From Halothiobacillus neapolitanus (GTDB taxonomy: Bacteria > Pseudomonadota > Gammaproteobacteria > Halothiobacillales > Halothiobacillaceae), in contig DYMR01000036.1 in the NCBI GenBank assembly GCA_020721485.1, positions 1 to 5,217 of the forward strand: a DNA stretch of 5,217 nt, read 5' to 3'. Below, piece by piece: positions 1 through 5,217 of this stretch. The notes beneath the pieces were generated by a model. That model ran no database searches, was not told the origin of the DNA, and saw nothing but the letters and a program-made list of their open reading frames with translations. Positions within the stretch are counted from its first letter, which is position 1. The number at the start of each line of letters is the position of its first letter. The translations under genes and the position numbers were made by a program.

Positions 1-1
1 T

Positions 2-1612
2 TGGACGGTGTTGCTGGCGACCGGCACCAACCATCTGCTGGCGATTTCCGGCTTGCATGTGGGGATGGTGGCGGGTTTTTTCGCCGGCATCGCGGCGTTT
101 TTTTGGCGACGCACCCGCTGGTGCGCGCGTCACCCGACGCGGCAAGTCGCGGCCTGGGTGGCGGTGGCGGCGGCTTGGGGGTATGCCCTGCTGGCGGGAA
201 TGTCCGTTCCCACCGAACGCACCGCCTTGATGATGACCATCGTGCTCGCGGGGGTCTTGCTCGGCCGGCCTTGGCGGTTGCTCGATTTATGGCTGATTGC
301 CGTGGTCGGCGTGCTGCTGTTACAACCGTTTGCCCCATTGAGTGCGGGGTTTTGGCTGTCGTTCGGCGCGGTGTTGATTCTGATTACCCTCGTGCCGCCC
401 CGCCTGCACTGGCGCGGCATGGGCGCGGTGCTGCCGCTGCAAGTGTTGTTGACCTTGCTGCTGTTGCCGGTGGTGTGGGGCATGTTCGATCGCGTCGCAT
501 TTGCCTCCGTTCCCGCCAATCTGTTTGCGGTGCCGCTGATTACTTTTGTCCTCACCCCGTTGTCGTTGCTGATTATGTTGCTCTCGGCGGTTTGGCCCTG
601 GGCGGCTGCGGGGTTGCTGGCGGTGATGGAGCCGCTGTCGGCGCTGTTGTTCACCGGGCTGTCACTGCTGATGGGCGCGCTGCCGGATAGCCAAGTGGTG
701 GCGCCGTCGCTTGGGGCGCTGCTGTTGCTGATGATCGGGCTGTTATGGTTTTTGGCGCCGCGAGGCTGGCCGGCACGCCCCTTGGGATTGCTGCTCTGCC
801 TGCCCGCGCTGTGGCCGACGGCGGGAGCCTTGGCACCGGGGACATTGGAATCGGGGTCGGTGTCGTTGTGGGTGTTTGATGTGGGGCAGGGTGCGGCGGC
901 CTTGGTGCAAACCCGCCATCACGCGCTGCTGGTCGATACCGGTGCGGATTGGCGACGCACCCCCGAGCTGGCGGCGAGTGAACAGAATGCCGGCAGTCGG
1001 GTGGTGGTGCCGGCATTGCGCAGTCTGGGCGTGCAGCGGCTCGACCGCATCCTCATCAGCCACGCGGCGCGCGATCATGCGGGCGGGCTGGCGGCGGTGC
1101 TGACGGCGTTTCCGGGCACGCCCATTCAGAGCGGCCAGCCGTTGTCGGTGCTGACGGCGCAACCCTGTGTCGATGGCGCCCAGTGGTCGTGGGATGGGGT
1201 GATGTTCCAGACGCTACAGGCCGAGGCCGGTAACGCGGCGAATAACCGTTCCTGCGTGCTGCGCGTGGTCGGCGCGCGGGGCAGCGTGTTGCTGACCGGC
1301 GATATTGAAGCCCCGGCGGAGCGGGATTTATTGGCGCGGCATGCCTTGGCTTCATCGGTGCTGGTTGTGCCGCATCACGGCTCGAAAACCTCCTCTAGGC
1401 CAGAATTTTTGGCGGCGGTATCGCCCGCCGTCGCCGTGGCGAGTGTCGGCGCGTTCAATGCGTTTGGACATCCCGCGCCGCCCGTGCGCGCTCGGTATGC
1501 GGCGCGGGCGGTGGATTGGTATCAAACCGATCTCAGCGGAGCGGTGCACTGGCAGGATGGCGTGGTTTCTACGGCGCGGCAGAGCGCTTGGCCGTTTGTG
1601 TGGCGCCGCTGA
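2..1612 (+). CDS. comEC: ComEC/Rec2 DNA internalization protein, C-terminal part (5' truncated by window edge)
   Basis: ComEC forms the inner-membrane channel for single-stranded DNA in natural transformation. The reading frame is open to the left edge, so the GTG at 8 is not a start; roughly the first 200-260 residues are missing, judged from the usual 750-800. Numbering from that GTG, residues 6-20 carry the conserved competence-domain motif GTNHLLAISGLHVG. Several hydrophobic membrane segments follow to about residue 275. A metallo-beta-lactamase-like domain then runs from about 285 to the end, with DVGQG (291-295), VDTG (309-312), LLTGDIE (D432), PHHGS-TSS (H456, H457) and GHP (H488). The metal motif, usually SHxDxDHxGG in this family, reads SHAARDHAGG (H352, D356, H357), so the middle acidic residue is alanine. 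The TGA stop is 60 bases from the convergent neighbour's stop. Family assignment is secure; actual competence is not shown. Confidence 0.96.
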   Translation, partial: WTVLLATGTNHLLAISGLHVGMVAGFFAGIAAFFWRRTRWCARHPTRQVAAWVAVAAAWGYALLAGMSVPTERTALMMTIVLAGVLLGRPWRLLDLWLIAVVGVLLLQPFAPLSAGFWLSFGAVLILITLVPPRLHWRGMGAVLPLQVLLTLLLLPVVWGMFDRVAFASVPANLFAVPLITFVLTPLSLLIMLLSAVWPWAAAGLLAVMEPLSALLFTGLSLLMGALPDSQVVAPSLGALLLLMIGLLWFLAPRGWPARPLGLLLCLPALWPTAGALAPGTLESGSVSLWVFDVGQGAAALVQTRHHALLVDTGADWRRTPELAASEQNAGSRVVVPALRSLGVQRLDRILISHAARDHAGGLAAVLTAFPGTPIQSGQPLSVLTAQPCVDGAQWSWDGVMFQTLQAEAGNAANNRSCVLRVVGARGSVLLTGDIEAPAERDLLARHALASSVLVVPHHGSKTSSRPEFLAAVSPAVAVASVGAFNAFGHPAPPVRARYAARAVDWYQTDLSGAVHWQDGVVSTARQSAWPFVWRR

Positions 1613-1621
1613 AGGGGCAAT

Positions 1622-1644
1622 AAAAAAGCGCCCGGTGGGGCGCT
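1622..1644 (-). terminator. Rho-independent terminator for the leftward genes
   Basis: A perfect 7-bp stem (AGCGCCC / GGGCGCT, 1627-1633 with 1638-1644) encloses a GGTG loop. It is flanked on the low-coordinate side by a run of A on the + strand, which is a run of T when read leftward. This is the classic intrinsic terminator for the - strand gene ending at 1673, about 30 bases after its stop. On the + strand the hairpin is not followed by T residues, so it is a poor terminator for comEC. Confidence 0.85.
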
Positions 1645-1672
1645 GTCCTCGGGTAAAAACTTCTATGAATGC

Positions 1673-2416
1673 CTATTGAGCGGGAATTAAACGCCGTTTG
1701 AACAAGCCCATGAACCCTTCATTCAGCGGGGTTTCGAACACGGACTTGCTCTCCGCTTTGCCCGCCGTGAAGGTGAGTTGGTTCACATGGCCGCGATGAT
1801 TTTTCGCATCCACGGCGAGTGCGTAGACATTGTGTTTTTTGTCGAGATATTGGCGAATGCTTTCATCTTCGCTGGCGGCTTGCTCGACCCATTTTTTCGC
1901 CGCCACGGTCAGGTGCAGAAAAATAATGCCGGGGTAGTTGGCTTCGGCCAAGACTTCGAGGGTGGCTTTGACGGCTTCGGCGTTGTCCGCATCGGAAATT
2001 TGCCCGCCGAACAACAGCGCAACGGCGTCTTTATCCAGCAGCCCGGCACTGGCTTTGCTGATGTCTGTGGTGGGGGTGTAGGCCACCACATCCAGGCGCG
2101 GCGCGGCAGATTTTTCGCCGTGCTTGAGCCCTTCGGGTTTGTTGTGGCCGACAAATTCACCGGCCAGCGCGCCCGCCAGCGAAACGCAGATCGTGCTGTT
2201 GTTGACCACCACGCCGAGCGTTTTGGCTTTCAGCACTTGCGTGAGCACATGGCCTTCCAACTGGCCGGCGTAGGCGCGGACGATAAATTGCTGACCCAAG
2301 GTCAGCGGTTTGGCCTCGGGCGCGTCGGCGGGCGCCGGTTGGGCGAGGGCGGTGCCTTGGGTCAGCGCCAAGCTGGCCAAACTCAGGCTGAGGACGAGTG
2401 CGGTTTTTTTGAACAT
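1673..2416 (-). CDS. Exported (probably periplasmic) protein of unknown function, 247 aa
   Basis: I do not recognise this family. The start chosen is the ATG at 2416, preceded 8 bases upstream by AAGG (2425-2428); the alternative GTG at 2425 overlaps that ribosome binding site. The N-terminus is a textbook Sec signal peptide: MFKK, a hydrophobic core (residues 5-18), and an A-L-A box at 23-25 predicting cleavage before Q26. A short Pro/Ala-rich stretch (27-37) follows. The mature part is about 220 residues of mixed character with alternating hydrophobic strands (VLGVV-type at 67-71, VALLFGG at 132-138, GIIFLHLTV at 163-171) and helical segments, and a single cysteine at 77. There is no lipobox, no further membrane helix and no obvious catalytic motif. 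The basic C-terminus ends FKRRLIPAQ. It lies 229 bases downstream of the transporter ATPase on the same strand, so it could share transcription with it, but it also has a candidate promoter of its own. Exported location is well supported; function is unknown. Confidence 0.88.
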   Translation of the reverse strand: MFKKTALVLSLSLASLALTQGTALAQPAPADAPEAKPLTLGQQFIVRAYAGQLEGHVLTQVLKAKTLGVVVNNSTICVSLAGALAGEFVGHNKPEGLKHGEKSAAPRLDVVAYTPTTDISKASAGLLDKDAVALLFGGQISDADNAEAVKATLEVLAEANYPGIIFLHLTVAAKKWVEQAASEDESIRQYLDKKHNVYALAVDAKNHRGHVNQLTFTAGKAESKSVFETPLNEGFMGLFKRRLIPAQ

Positions 2417-2422
2417 CAGAGT

Positions 2423-2428
2423 CACCTT
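2423..2428 (-). promoter_or_regulatory. Ribosome binding site that decides the start of the exported protein
   Basis: Read leftward the sequence is AAGGTG. The AAGG core is 8 bases before the ATG at 2416. This favours the 247-residue product beginning MFKK over the 250-residue version from the GTG at 2425, whose start codon would lie within this site. Confidence 0.65.
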
Positions 2429-2537
2429 GCATTAGCGGTTGAAATCCCAGATAAGTTATGTTGATCCATGCGGAATATGCAAGGGAATTACTGGGTTTTT
2501 CGACTGCGTTGGTGAATTGAATGATGTGGATATAAAA

Positions 2538-2556
2538 ACAACTGATTATCGGTATC
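2538..2556 (-). promoter_or_regulatory. Possible Fur-box-like operator (weak)
   Basis: The leftward sequence GATACCGATAATCAGTTGT agrees with the 19-base Fur consensus GATAATGATAATCATTATC at 13 positions by hand count. The left two thirds match well and the last five bases poorly. It covers the candidate -10 element, where a repressor would act. Iron control would fit the neighbouring chelate importer, but the site sits in front of the exported-protein gene, not the transporter operon. The match is within the range that can arise by chance in AT-rich DNA. Confidence 0.22.
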
Positions 2557-2574
2557 GGTGAGAATAAATCTCAA
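2545..2574 (-). promoter_or_regulatory. Candidate sigma70-like promoter for the exported-protein gene
   Basis: Read leftward, TTGAGA (2574-2569) matches 5 of 6 positions of the -35 consensus. GATAAT (2550-2545) matches 5 of 6 of the -10 consensus, with an 18-base spacer. Transcription would begin near 2537, giving a leader of about 120 bases before the ATG at 2416. The -35 lies on the right arm of the palindrome TGAGA-N5-TCTCA (2559-2573), and the -10 falls inside a partial Fur-box-like match. This is a pattern match only. Confidence 0.42.
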
Positions 2575-2645
2575 CAATTCAATAGCTTGTGTTTTTTCTG
2601 GGGTTCGGCCTGATTCCGGGTGAACCGCGTGCCTGTGCGGGCGGG

Positions 2646-3362
2646 CTAAAAATCCACGGGATAGAGGGTCGAGAGACTGTCGTCGGTTAGGCAGTCGCGG
2701 CAGGCCGCATCGGCGAGCAGCGCCCCTTCCCGCAGCAGCAAACAGCGATCGGCAATGCGGCGGGCGTGGTCGGGGTGGTGGGTGGAGAAAATGAGGGTAC
2801 GCCCTTGATCGCCCAAGCGGTGAATCAGCGCCAGCAACCGGTGTTGATGCCCCCAATCGAGATGATTGGTGGGCTCGTCGAGCACGATGACGGGGGTGTG
2901 CTGGGCAAGCGCCCGGGCGAGCAGTACCAGTTGTTGTTGCCCGCCGGATAGTTCGTTCATGCGTCGTCGCGCGAGCTTTTCTTGCCCTAATTCGGCGAGG
3001 GCGGCGCGGGCGCGGGCGATCCGCTCCTCCGGCAGTGGGCGAATCAGGCCGGCATCGCTGCCCATGGCGACGATGTCTTCGGCAAAAAAACCAAAGCCGG
3101 TGCGGTGTTGCTGCGGCACATACGCGGCGAAGCGGGCGCGTTCGGCCAGTGGGTAGCTGGCGAGCGGTCGGTCTTGCCAGCGCACTTCGCCCGTCAGCGG
3201 TGCGCGCAAACCCAGCAGCACTTTGAGCAGGGTGGTTTTGCCGGAACCGTTGCCGCCCAAGAGCGCGAGGCGGCTGCCGGCGGGAATGATGAGATCCAAG
3301 GGGCCGAAGACGGGCTGGCTCCGATAGCCGCCGCTGACGCCTCGGAGTTCAATCAGCGCCAT
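2646..3362 (-). CDS. FecE/BtuD-type ABC transporter ATP-binding protein (238 aa)
   Basis: This is the cytoplasmic ATPase that drives the adjacent FecCD-family permease. All nucleotide-binding motifs are intact: Walker A GGNGSGKTT (36-44), Q-loop VPQQ (Q84), signature LSGGQQQ (138-144), Walker B VIVLDEPT (158-165), D-loop NHLD (166-169) and switch histidine in STHHPDHA (H195). The length is slightly below that of FecE or BtuD (about 250). The ATG at 3362 is the only sensible start: it is preceded at 7 bases by AGGAG, and an in-frame TAA lies just upstream. The first codons (ATGGCGCTG) belong to the third unit of a 32-bp tandem repeat that separates this gene from the permease stop. Without the repeat the two genes would overlap by 10 bases. 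Substrate (siderophore, heme, cobalamin or other chelate) cannot be read from the ATPase. Confidence 0.95.
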   Translation of the reverse strand: MALIELRGVSGGYRSQPVFGPLDLIIPAGSRLALLGGNGSGKTTLLKVLLGLRAPLTGEVRWQDRPLASYPLAERARFAAYVPQQHRTGFGFFAEDIVAMGSDAGLIRPLPEERIARARAALAELGQEKLARRRMNELSGGQQQLVLLARALAQHTPVIVLDEPTNHLDWGHQHRLLALIHRLGDQGRTLIFSTHHPDHARRIADRCLLLREGALLADAACRDCLTDDSLSTLYPVDF

Positions 3363-3394
3363 CCGGCGGCTCCTGCTTTATGTTTCAGCGCCAT
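3353..3394 (-). CDS. Mini-ORF 2, 13-residue peptide MALKHKAGAAGWR, in the repeat before the ATPase gene
   Basis: This ORF starts at an ATG preceded by AGGAG at 7 bases and ends in a TGA that overlaps the first ten bases of the ATPase gene (ATGGCGCTGA). Its first half equals the ATPase N-terminus (MAL) and its last residues equal the permease C-terminus (GAAGWR), because both are produced by duplication of the gene junction. It is most likely a translated spacer that passes ribosomes to the ATPase start and not a peptide with its own function. Whether it is translated is inference. Confidence 0.35.
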   Translation of the reverse strand: MALKHKAGAAGWR

Positions 3395-3426
3395 CCGGCG
3401 GCTCCTGCTTTATGTTTCAGCGCCAT
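3385..3426 (-). CDS. Mini-ORF 1, identical 13-residue peptide overlapping the permease stop
   Basis: The ATG at 3426 lies inside the final codons of the permease gene, sharing ATGGCGCTGA with its TGA. The TGA of the mini-ORF in turn overlaps the ATG of mini-ORF 2 by the same ten bases. Its upstream sequence is CTCGGAG, a weaker ribosome binding site than the AGCAGGAG in front of mini-ORF 2 and the ATPase. This is probably the ancestral position of the ATPase start before the duplication (inference). Confidence 0.35.
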   Translation of the reverse strand: MALKHKAGAAGWR

Positions 3427-4415
3427 CCGGCGGCTCCGAGTCTCGCCAGCAGCAGGGCGAAAATAGGCAAGCCAATCAAGGCGGTGAGAATGCCGATGGG
3501 GATTTCCACCGTGGTAAAGCTGCGGGCGAGTAAGTCCACCAGCAGCAGGTAGCCCGCGCCAAGCAGGGCGGAGAAGGGCAGTACACGGCGGTGATCGGCG
3601 CCGGTCATCAGCCGAGCCAGGTGCGGCACGATCAAGCCGACCCACGCGATCATGCCGGCAAGCATGACGGTGATGGAGGCCAGGAGGGTGGTCAGCAAGA
3701 TGATTTTCAGCCGGGTGCGCGCCACGCTCACGCCCAGGCTTTTGGCTTCTTCATCGCCTTGGGTGAGCACATTCAGCCGCCCGCCCTCGCGCAGCAACAG
3801 CAGCATGGCGGTCAGCAGCAGCGGTGCCGCCCACGCGAGGTTGTGCCAGGAAATCTGGCTGAGTGACCCCATGAGCCAGTACACGATGGCGGGCAGTTTG
3901 TCGTAGGGATCGGCGGTGTATTTCACGATCGACAGCAGGGCGCTGAAGAGCGCGCCGGTAATCATGCCGGACAGCACCAGCACGATCAGCGCGCCTTCGC
4001 CGCCCACCCGCCATGCCAGTGCGACCGCCATGCCGACGGCGAGCAGGCCGAAGCCCAGCGACAACAATTGCACCATCCAGAATTGTTCTGACCACAGCAG
4101 CCCCAAAGCGGCGCCAAAGCCCGCGCCCGCGAGCACGCCGAGCACTTCTGGGCTGACCAGCGGGTTGATGAACATGCCTTGATACGCCGCGCCACTCATG
4201 GCCAAGGCCGCCCCGATCAAGAGCGCGCCGAGTACATGCGGCAGGCGGATTTCCCACAAAATGGTGTGGGCGAATCCGCCGCCGGCATCCGGCCCTTGGA
4301 GCAGGGTGTGGACGATGGCGGAAAGCGACAGCGGGAAGGGGCCGAGCGCCAAACCCAGCAGCGAGAGGAGCGTCAGCGCCACCGCCAGCGCACCGAGTTG
4401 CAGGCGGACCGTCAT
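3417..4415 (-). CDS. FecCD/BtuC-family ABC transporter permease (332 aa)
   Basis: This inner-membrane permease belongs to the family importing ferric siderophores, heme, cobalamin and related chelates; it normally works as a dimer with two ATPases. Family hallmarks are RLPHVLGALLIGAALAMSG (57-75), NPLVSPEVLG (84-93), the ATPase-facing loop GDEEAKSLGV (220-229), and WVGLIVPHLARLMTGADHRR (258-277) followed by LPFSALLGAGYLL, then EIPIGILTALIGLPIF (304-319). About ten hydrophobic segments and the length match the family norm. An in-frame ATG at 4466 would add 17 polar residues (MAGRARGTQPT...). The ATG at 4415 is preferred because it overlaps the upstream TGA as ATGA, gives the standard length, and puts the first membrane helix at the N-terminus. 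The preceding bases lack a good ribosome binding site, so re-initiation after the upstream gene is likely. The tail GAAGWR lies in the junction repeat. Substrate is undetermined; no binding protein is visible. Confidence 0.95.
   Translation of the reverse strand: MTVRLQLGALAVALTLLSLLGLALGPFPLSLSAIVHTLLQGPDAGGGFAHTILWEIRLPHVLGALLIGAALAMSGAAYQGMFINPLVSPEVLGVLAGAGFGAALGLLWSEQFWMVQLLSLGFGLLAVGMAVALAWRVGGEGALIVLVLSGMITGALFSALLSIVKYTADPYDKLPAIVYWLMGSLSQISWHNLAWAAPLLLTAMLLLLREGGRLNVLTQGDEEAKSLGVSVARTRLKIILLTTLLASITVMLAGMIAWVGLIVPHLARLMTGADHRRVLPFSALLGAGYLLLVDLLARSFTTVEIPIGILTALIGLPIFALLLARLGAAGWR
4412..4415 (-). promoter_or_regulatory. ATGA stop-start overlap coupling oxidoreductase and permease
   Basis: The permease ATG (4415-4413) and oxidoreductase TGA (4414-4412) share two bases. 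The upstream sequence has no strong Shine-Dalgarno element, so permease translation probably depends on ribosomes finishing the oxidoreductase. This sets the permease start and suggests fixed co-production. Confidence 0.8.
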
Positions 4416-5217
4416 GCGGATTCGGTCTGCCAGTGTTGGCTGAGTTCCCCGAGCGCGGCCAGCCATTCGGCCTGTTCGATGGGGTCGTCGGTCATGAGGT
4501 TGAGGGCGAGATCGGTCACGCCGAGCGCGGCCAATTGCTGCAACGCTTCGCGCTGGGCGGATTCATCGCCCAGCAGCACAAAATCGGCCACCGAATCGGC
4601 GGTGACGCGATCAATCGGGCGTTGGCCGGGGGCGGTGCCCTGCGGATTGGGTTTGCGCTGGCGCACGGCTTCAATGTGAGTAAAGGCTTTGGCGCGCGCC
4701 GTGGCGGTGTTTTTTCCGGGACAAAAGCCTCGGCTGACCATCAACTCGGGCGCGATGGGGTTGTGGCGGCGGTATTCGGCCAGCAGCTCGTTGAGGGGCG
4801 CCGTCGGCCAGAATTGACCAACCATCAAACCGAACCCGTGGGCGGCGGCGCGCGCCATGCGGGAGATTTGCCGGGTGGCGAGATAAACCGGCAGATCGGC
4901 GCGCGGTGGCGGTGTGGGGGCGAGCCTTTTCAATGCGCCTTCTGCGCCGGTGGGCAGCGCATGTCCTTCCAGCCAAGCGGCCAGCGCGTCGATCGGTTCG
5001 GCCAAAGAGTCTATGAAGGGCGCGCGGTCAGAGTGGTTTGTGGCCTGCGGCGCGGCAGAAAATTTGCCCCGCGCCACTCCAAGCCGCAGGCGACGGGGCG
5101 CCAACACGGCGAGGCTGCTGGCGATTTCCGCAATTTCCAAGGCGCTGCGTTGGCCGAAGGTCAGCGCCGCCGTGCCAAATTCGATGCGGCGGGTTTTGGC
5201 TGCCGCGTAGGCGATCA
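4412..5217 (-). CDS. Luciferase-like (LLM class) flavin/F420-dependent oxidoreductase, N-terminus cut by window edge
   Basis: Bacterial-luciferase-like proteins are TIM-barrel enzymes using reduced flavin or F420. The frame is open from the right edge (first whole codon at 5215). Upstream of the TTG at 5140 it encodes the family-typical AYAAAKTRRIEFGTAALTF (residues 3-21 of the visible part), so that TTG is internal. Further signs are A-EIAEIASSL (27-35) leading to RLRLGVARGKF (42-52, the place of the usual GR-LG-G-G motif), PVYLATRQISRMARAAAHGFGL (about 109-130), and the closing LLGDES-REALQQLAALGVTDLAL (about 214-238), where family members read G-P-E-V followed by a helix and G-D-L. There are 267 residues visible; full members run about 330, so some 60 are missing. 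The TGA overlaps the permease ATG (ATGA), tying this enzyme to the importer. The substrate and the choice of FMN or F420 cannot be decided. Confidence 0.85.
   Translation of the reverse strand, partial: IAYAAAKTRRIEFGTAALTFGQRSALEIAEIASSLAVLAPRRLRLGVARGKFSAAPQATNHSDRAPFIDSLAEPIDALAAWLEGHALPTGAEGALKRLAPTPPPRADLPVYLATRQISRMARAAAHGFGLMVGQFWPTAPLNELLAEYRRHNPIAPELMVSRGFCPGKNTATARAKAFTHIEAVRQRKPNPQGTAPGQRPIDRVTADSVADFVLLGDESAQREALQQLAALGVTDLALNLMTDDPIEQAEWLAALGELSQHWQTESA

Larger units (their letters stand above)
2417..2645. other. AT-rich intergenic region between the transporter operon and the exported-protein gene
   Basis: This 229-base gap contains no credible gene on either strand. Its 2417-2600 part is clearly more AT-rich than the surrounding coding DNA. 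It holds a candidate leftward promoter (2545-2574), a leader of about 120 bases, and the ribosome binding site of the exported protein. No convincing terminator was found after the ATPase stop at 2646, so read-through from the transporter operon into the exported-protein gene is possible. Confidence 0.7.
3353..3437. repeat. 32-bp-period tandem repeat, 2.6 copies, at the permease-ATPase junction
   Basis: An identical 21-bp segment occurs at 3353-3373, 3385-3405 and 3417-3437, separated by two identical 11-bp spacers (3374-3384 and 3406-3416). The copies show no mismatch, which suggests a recent event or ongoing homogenisation. On the coding (-) strand the 21-mer contains the permease's last codons, its TGA, and the ATPase start. 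The spacer reads AACATAAAGCA on that strand and supplies both a TAA in the ATPase frame and the A-rich part of a better Shine-Dalgarno sequence. The period of 32 is not a multiple of three, yet each unit carries its own start and stop, so repeat number does not change the flanking proteins. Confidence 0.97.

Noticed and set aside
1..690. 229-codon + strand frame and overlapping - strand frames within comEC
   Set aside because: They overlap the clearly recognised ComEC frame and show low-complexity Gly/Ala/Arg translations typical of alternate frames in GC-rich genes.
1778..2464. 228-codon + strand reading frame
   Set aside because: It is antisense to the exported-protein gene, which has a signal peptide, ribosome binding site and terminator. 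The + frame has no recognisable domain and is a shadow of GC-rich coding.
2516..2583. Inverted repeat ATTGAAT ... ATTCAAT flanking the promoter region
   Set aside because: Only 7 bp, about 55 bases apart, in AT-rich DNA; easily expected by chance.
2602..2626. Hairpin after the ATPase stop (GGTTC ... GAACC) as a terminator
   Set aside because: The stem is only 5 bp with a large unpaired interior, and read leftward it is followed by A residues, not T residues.
3353..3437. CRISPR-like repeat-spacer array
   Set aside because: The two spacers are identical and only 11 bases long, and the repeats contain the ends of two coding genes. It is a tandem duplication of a gene junction, not a CRISPR array.
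4416..4466. Upstream in-frame permease start at 4466
   Set aside because: It would add 17 polar residues ahead of the first membrane helix and has only a weak CAGG upstream. The ATGA overlap at 4412-4415 gives the standard family length.
4179..4679. 166-codon + strand frame opposite the permease and oxidoreductase
   Set aside because: It is antisense to two genes with strong family motifs, and has no domain or ribosome binding site of its own.
5138..5140. TTG at 5140 as the oxidoreductase start
   Set aside because: The frame continues upstream to the window edge, with residues typical of the family (AYAAAKTRRIEFGTAALTF), so the gene extends beyond the window.

Overview
The window is a GC-rich stretch of chromosome, probably from a Gram-negative proteobacterium. 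The evidence is an inner-membrane ComEC-type DNA channel, an exported protein with a classic Sec signal peptide, and a FecCD/BtuCD-type chelate importer. No rRNA, tRNA, transposase, integrase or CRISPR array is visible, so the taxonomic placement is inference only.

Layout: (1) On the + strand, positions 2-1612 hold the C-terminal two thirds of a ComEC/Rec2 protein, cut by the left edge. (2) A 60-base convergent gap carries a hairpin with an oligo-T tail that terminates leftward transcription. (3) On the - strand, positions 1673-2416 encode a small exported protein of unknown function. It has its own plausible sigma70-like promoter in the AT-rich, 229-base gap at 2417-2645, and that promoter overlaps a partial Fur-box-like match. 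(4) Further upstream on the - strand is a tightly packed operon, read right to left: a luciferase-like flavin/F420 oxidoreductase (cut by the right edge), a FecCD-family permease, and a FecE/BtuD-type ATPase. The oxidoreductase stop and permease start overlap as ATGA.

The most unusual feature is the permease-ATPase junction. A 21-bp segment containing the sequence ATGGCGCTGA occurs three times with a 32-bp period (3353-3437). ATGGCGCTGA contains both a permease-type stop and an ATPase-type start. Each extra copy therefore creates a complete 13-codon mini-ORF (MALKHKAGAAGWR) whose ends overlap its neighbours by 10 bases. The result reads as a chain permease -> mini-ORF 1 -> mini-ORF 2 -> ATPase, in which the repeat number could change without altering either transporter protein.

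Functionally, the right-hand operon looks like uptake of a metal chelate or corrinoid/heme-like compound, translationally coupled to a cytoplasmic oxidoreductase. Neither a periplasmic binding protein nor an outer-membrane receptor is in the window, so the substrate cannot be named. The ComEC gene is a separate unit.
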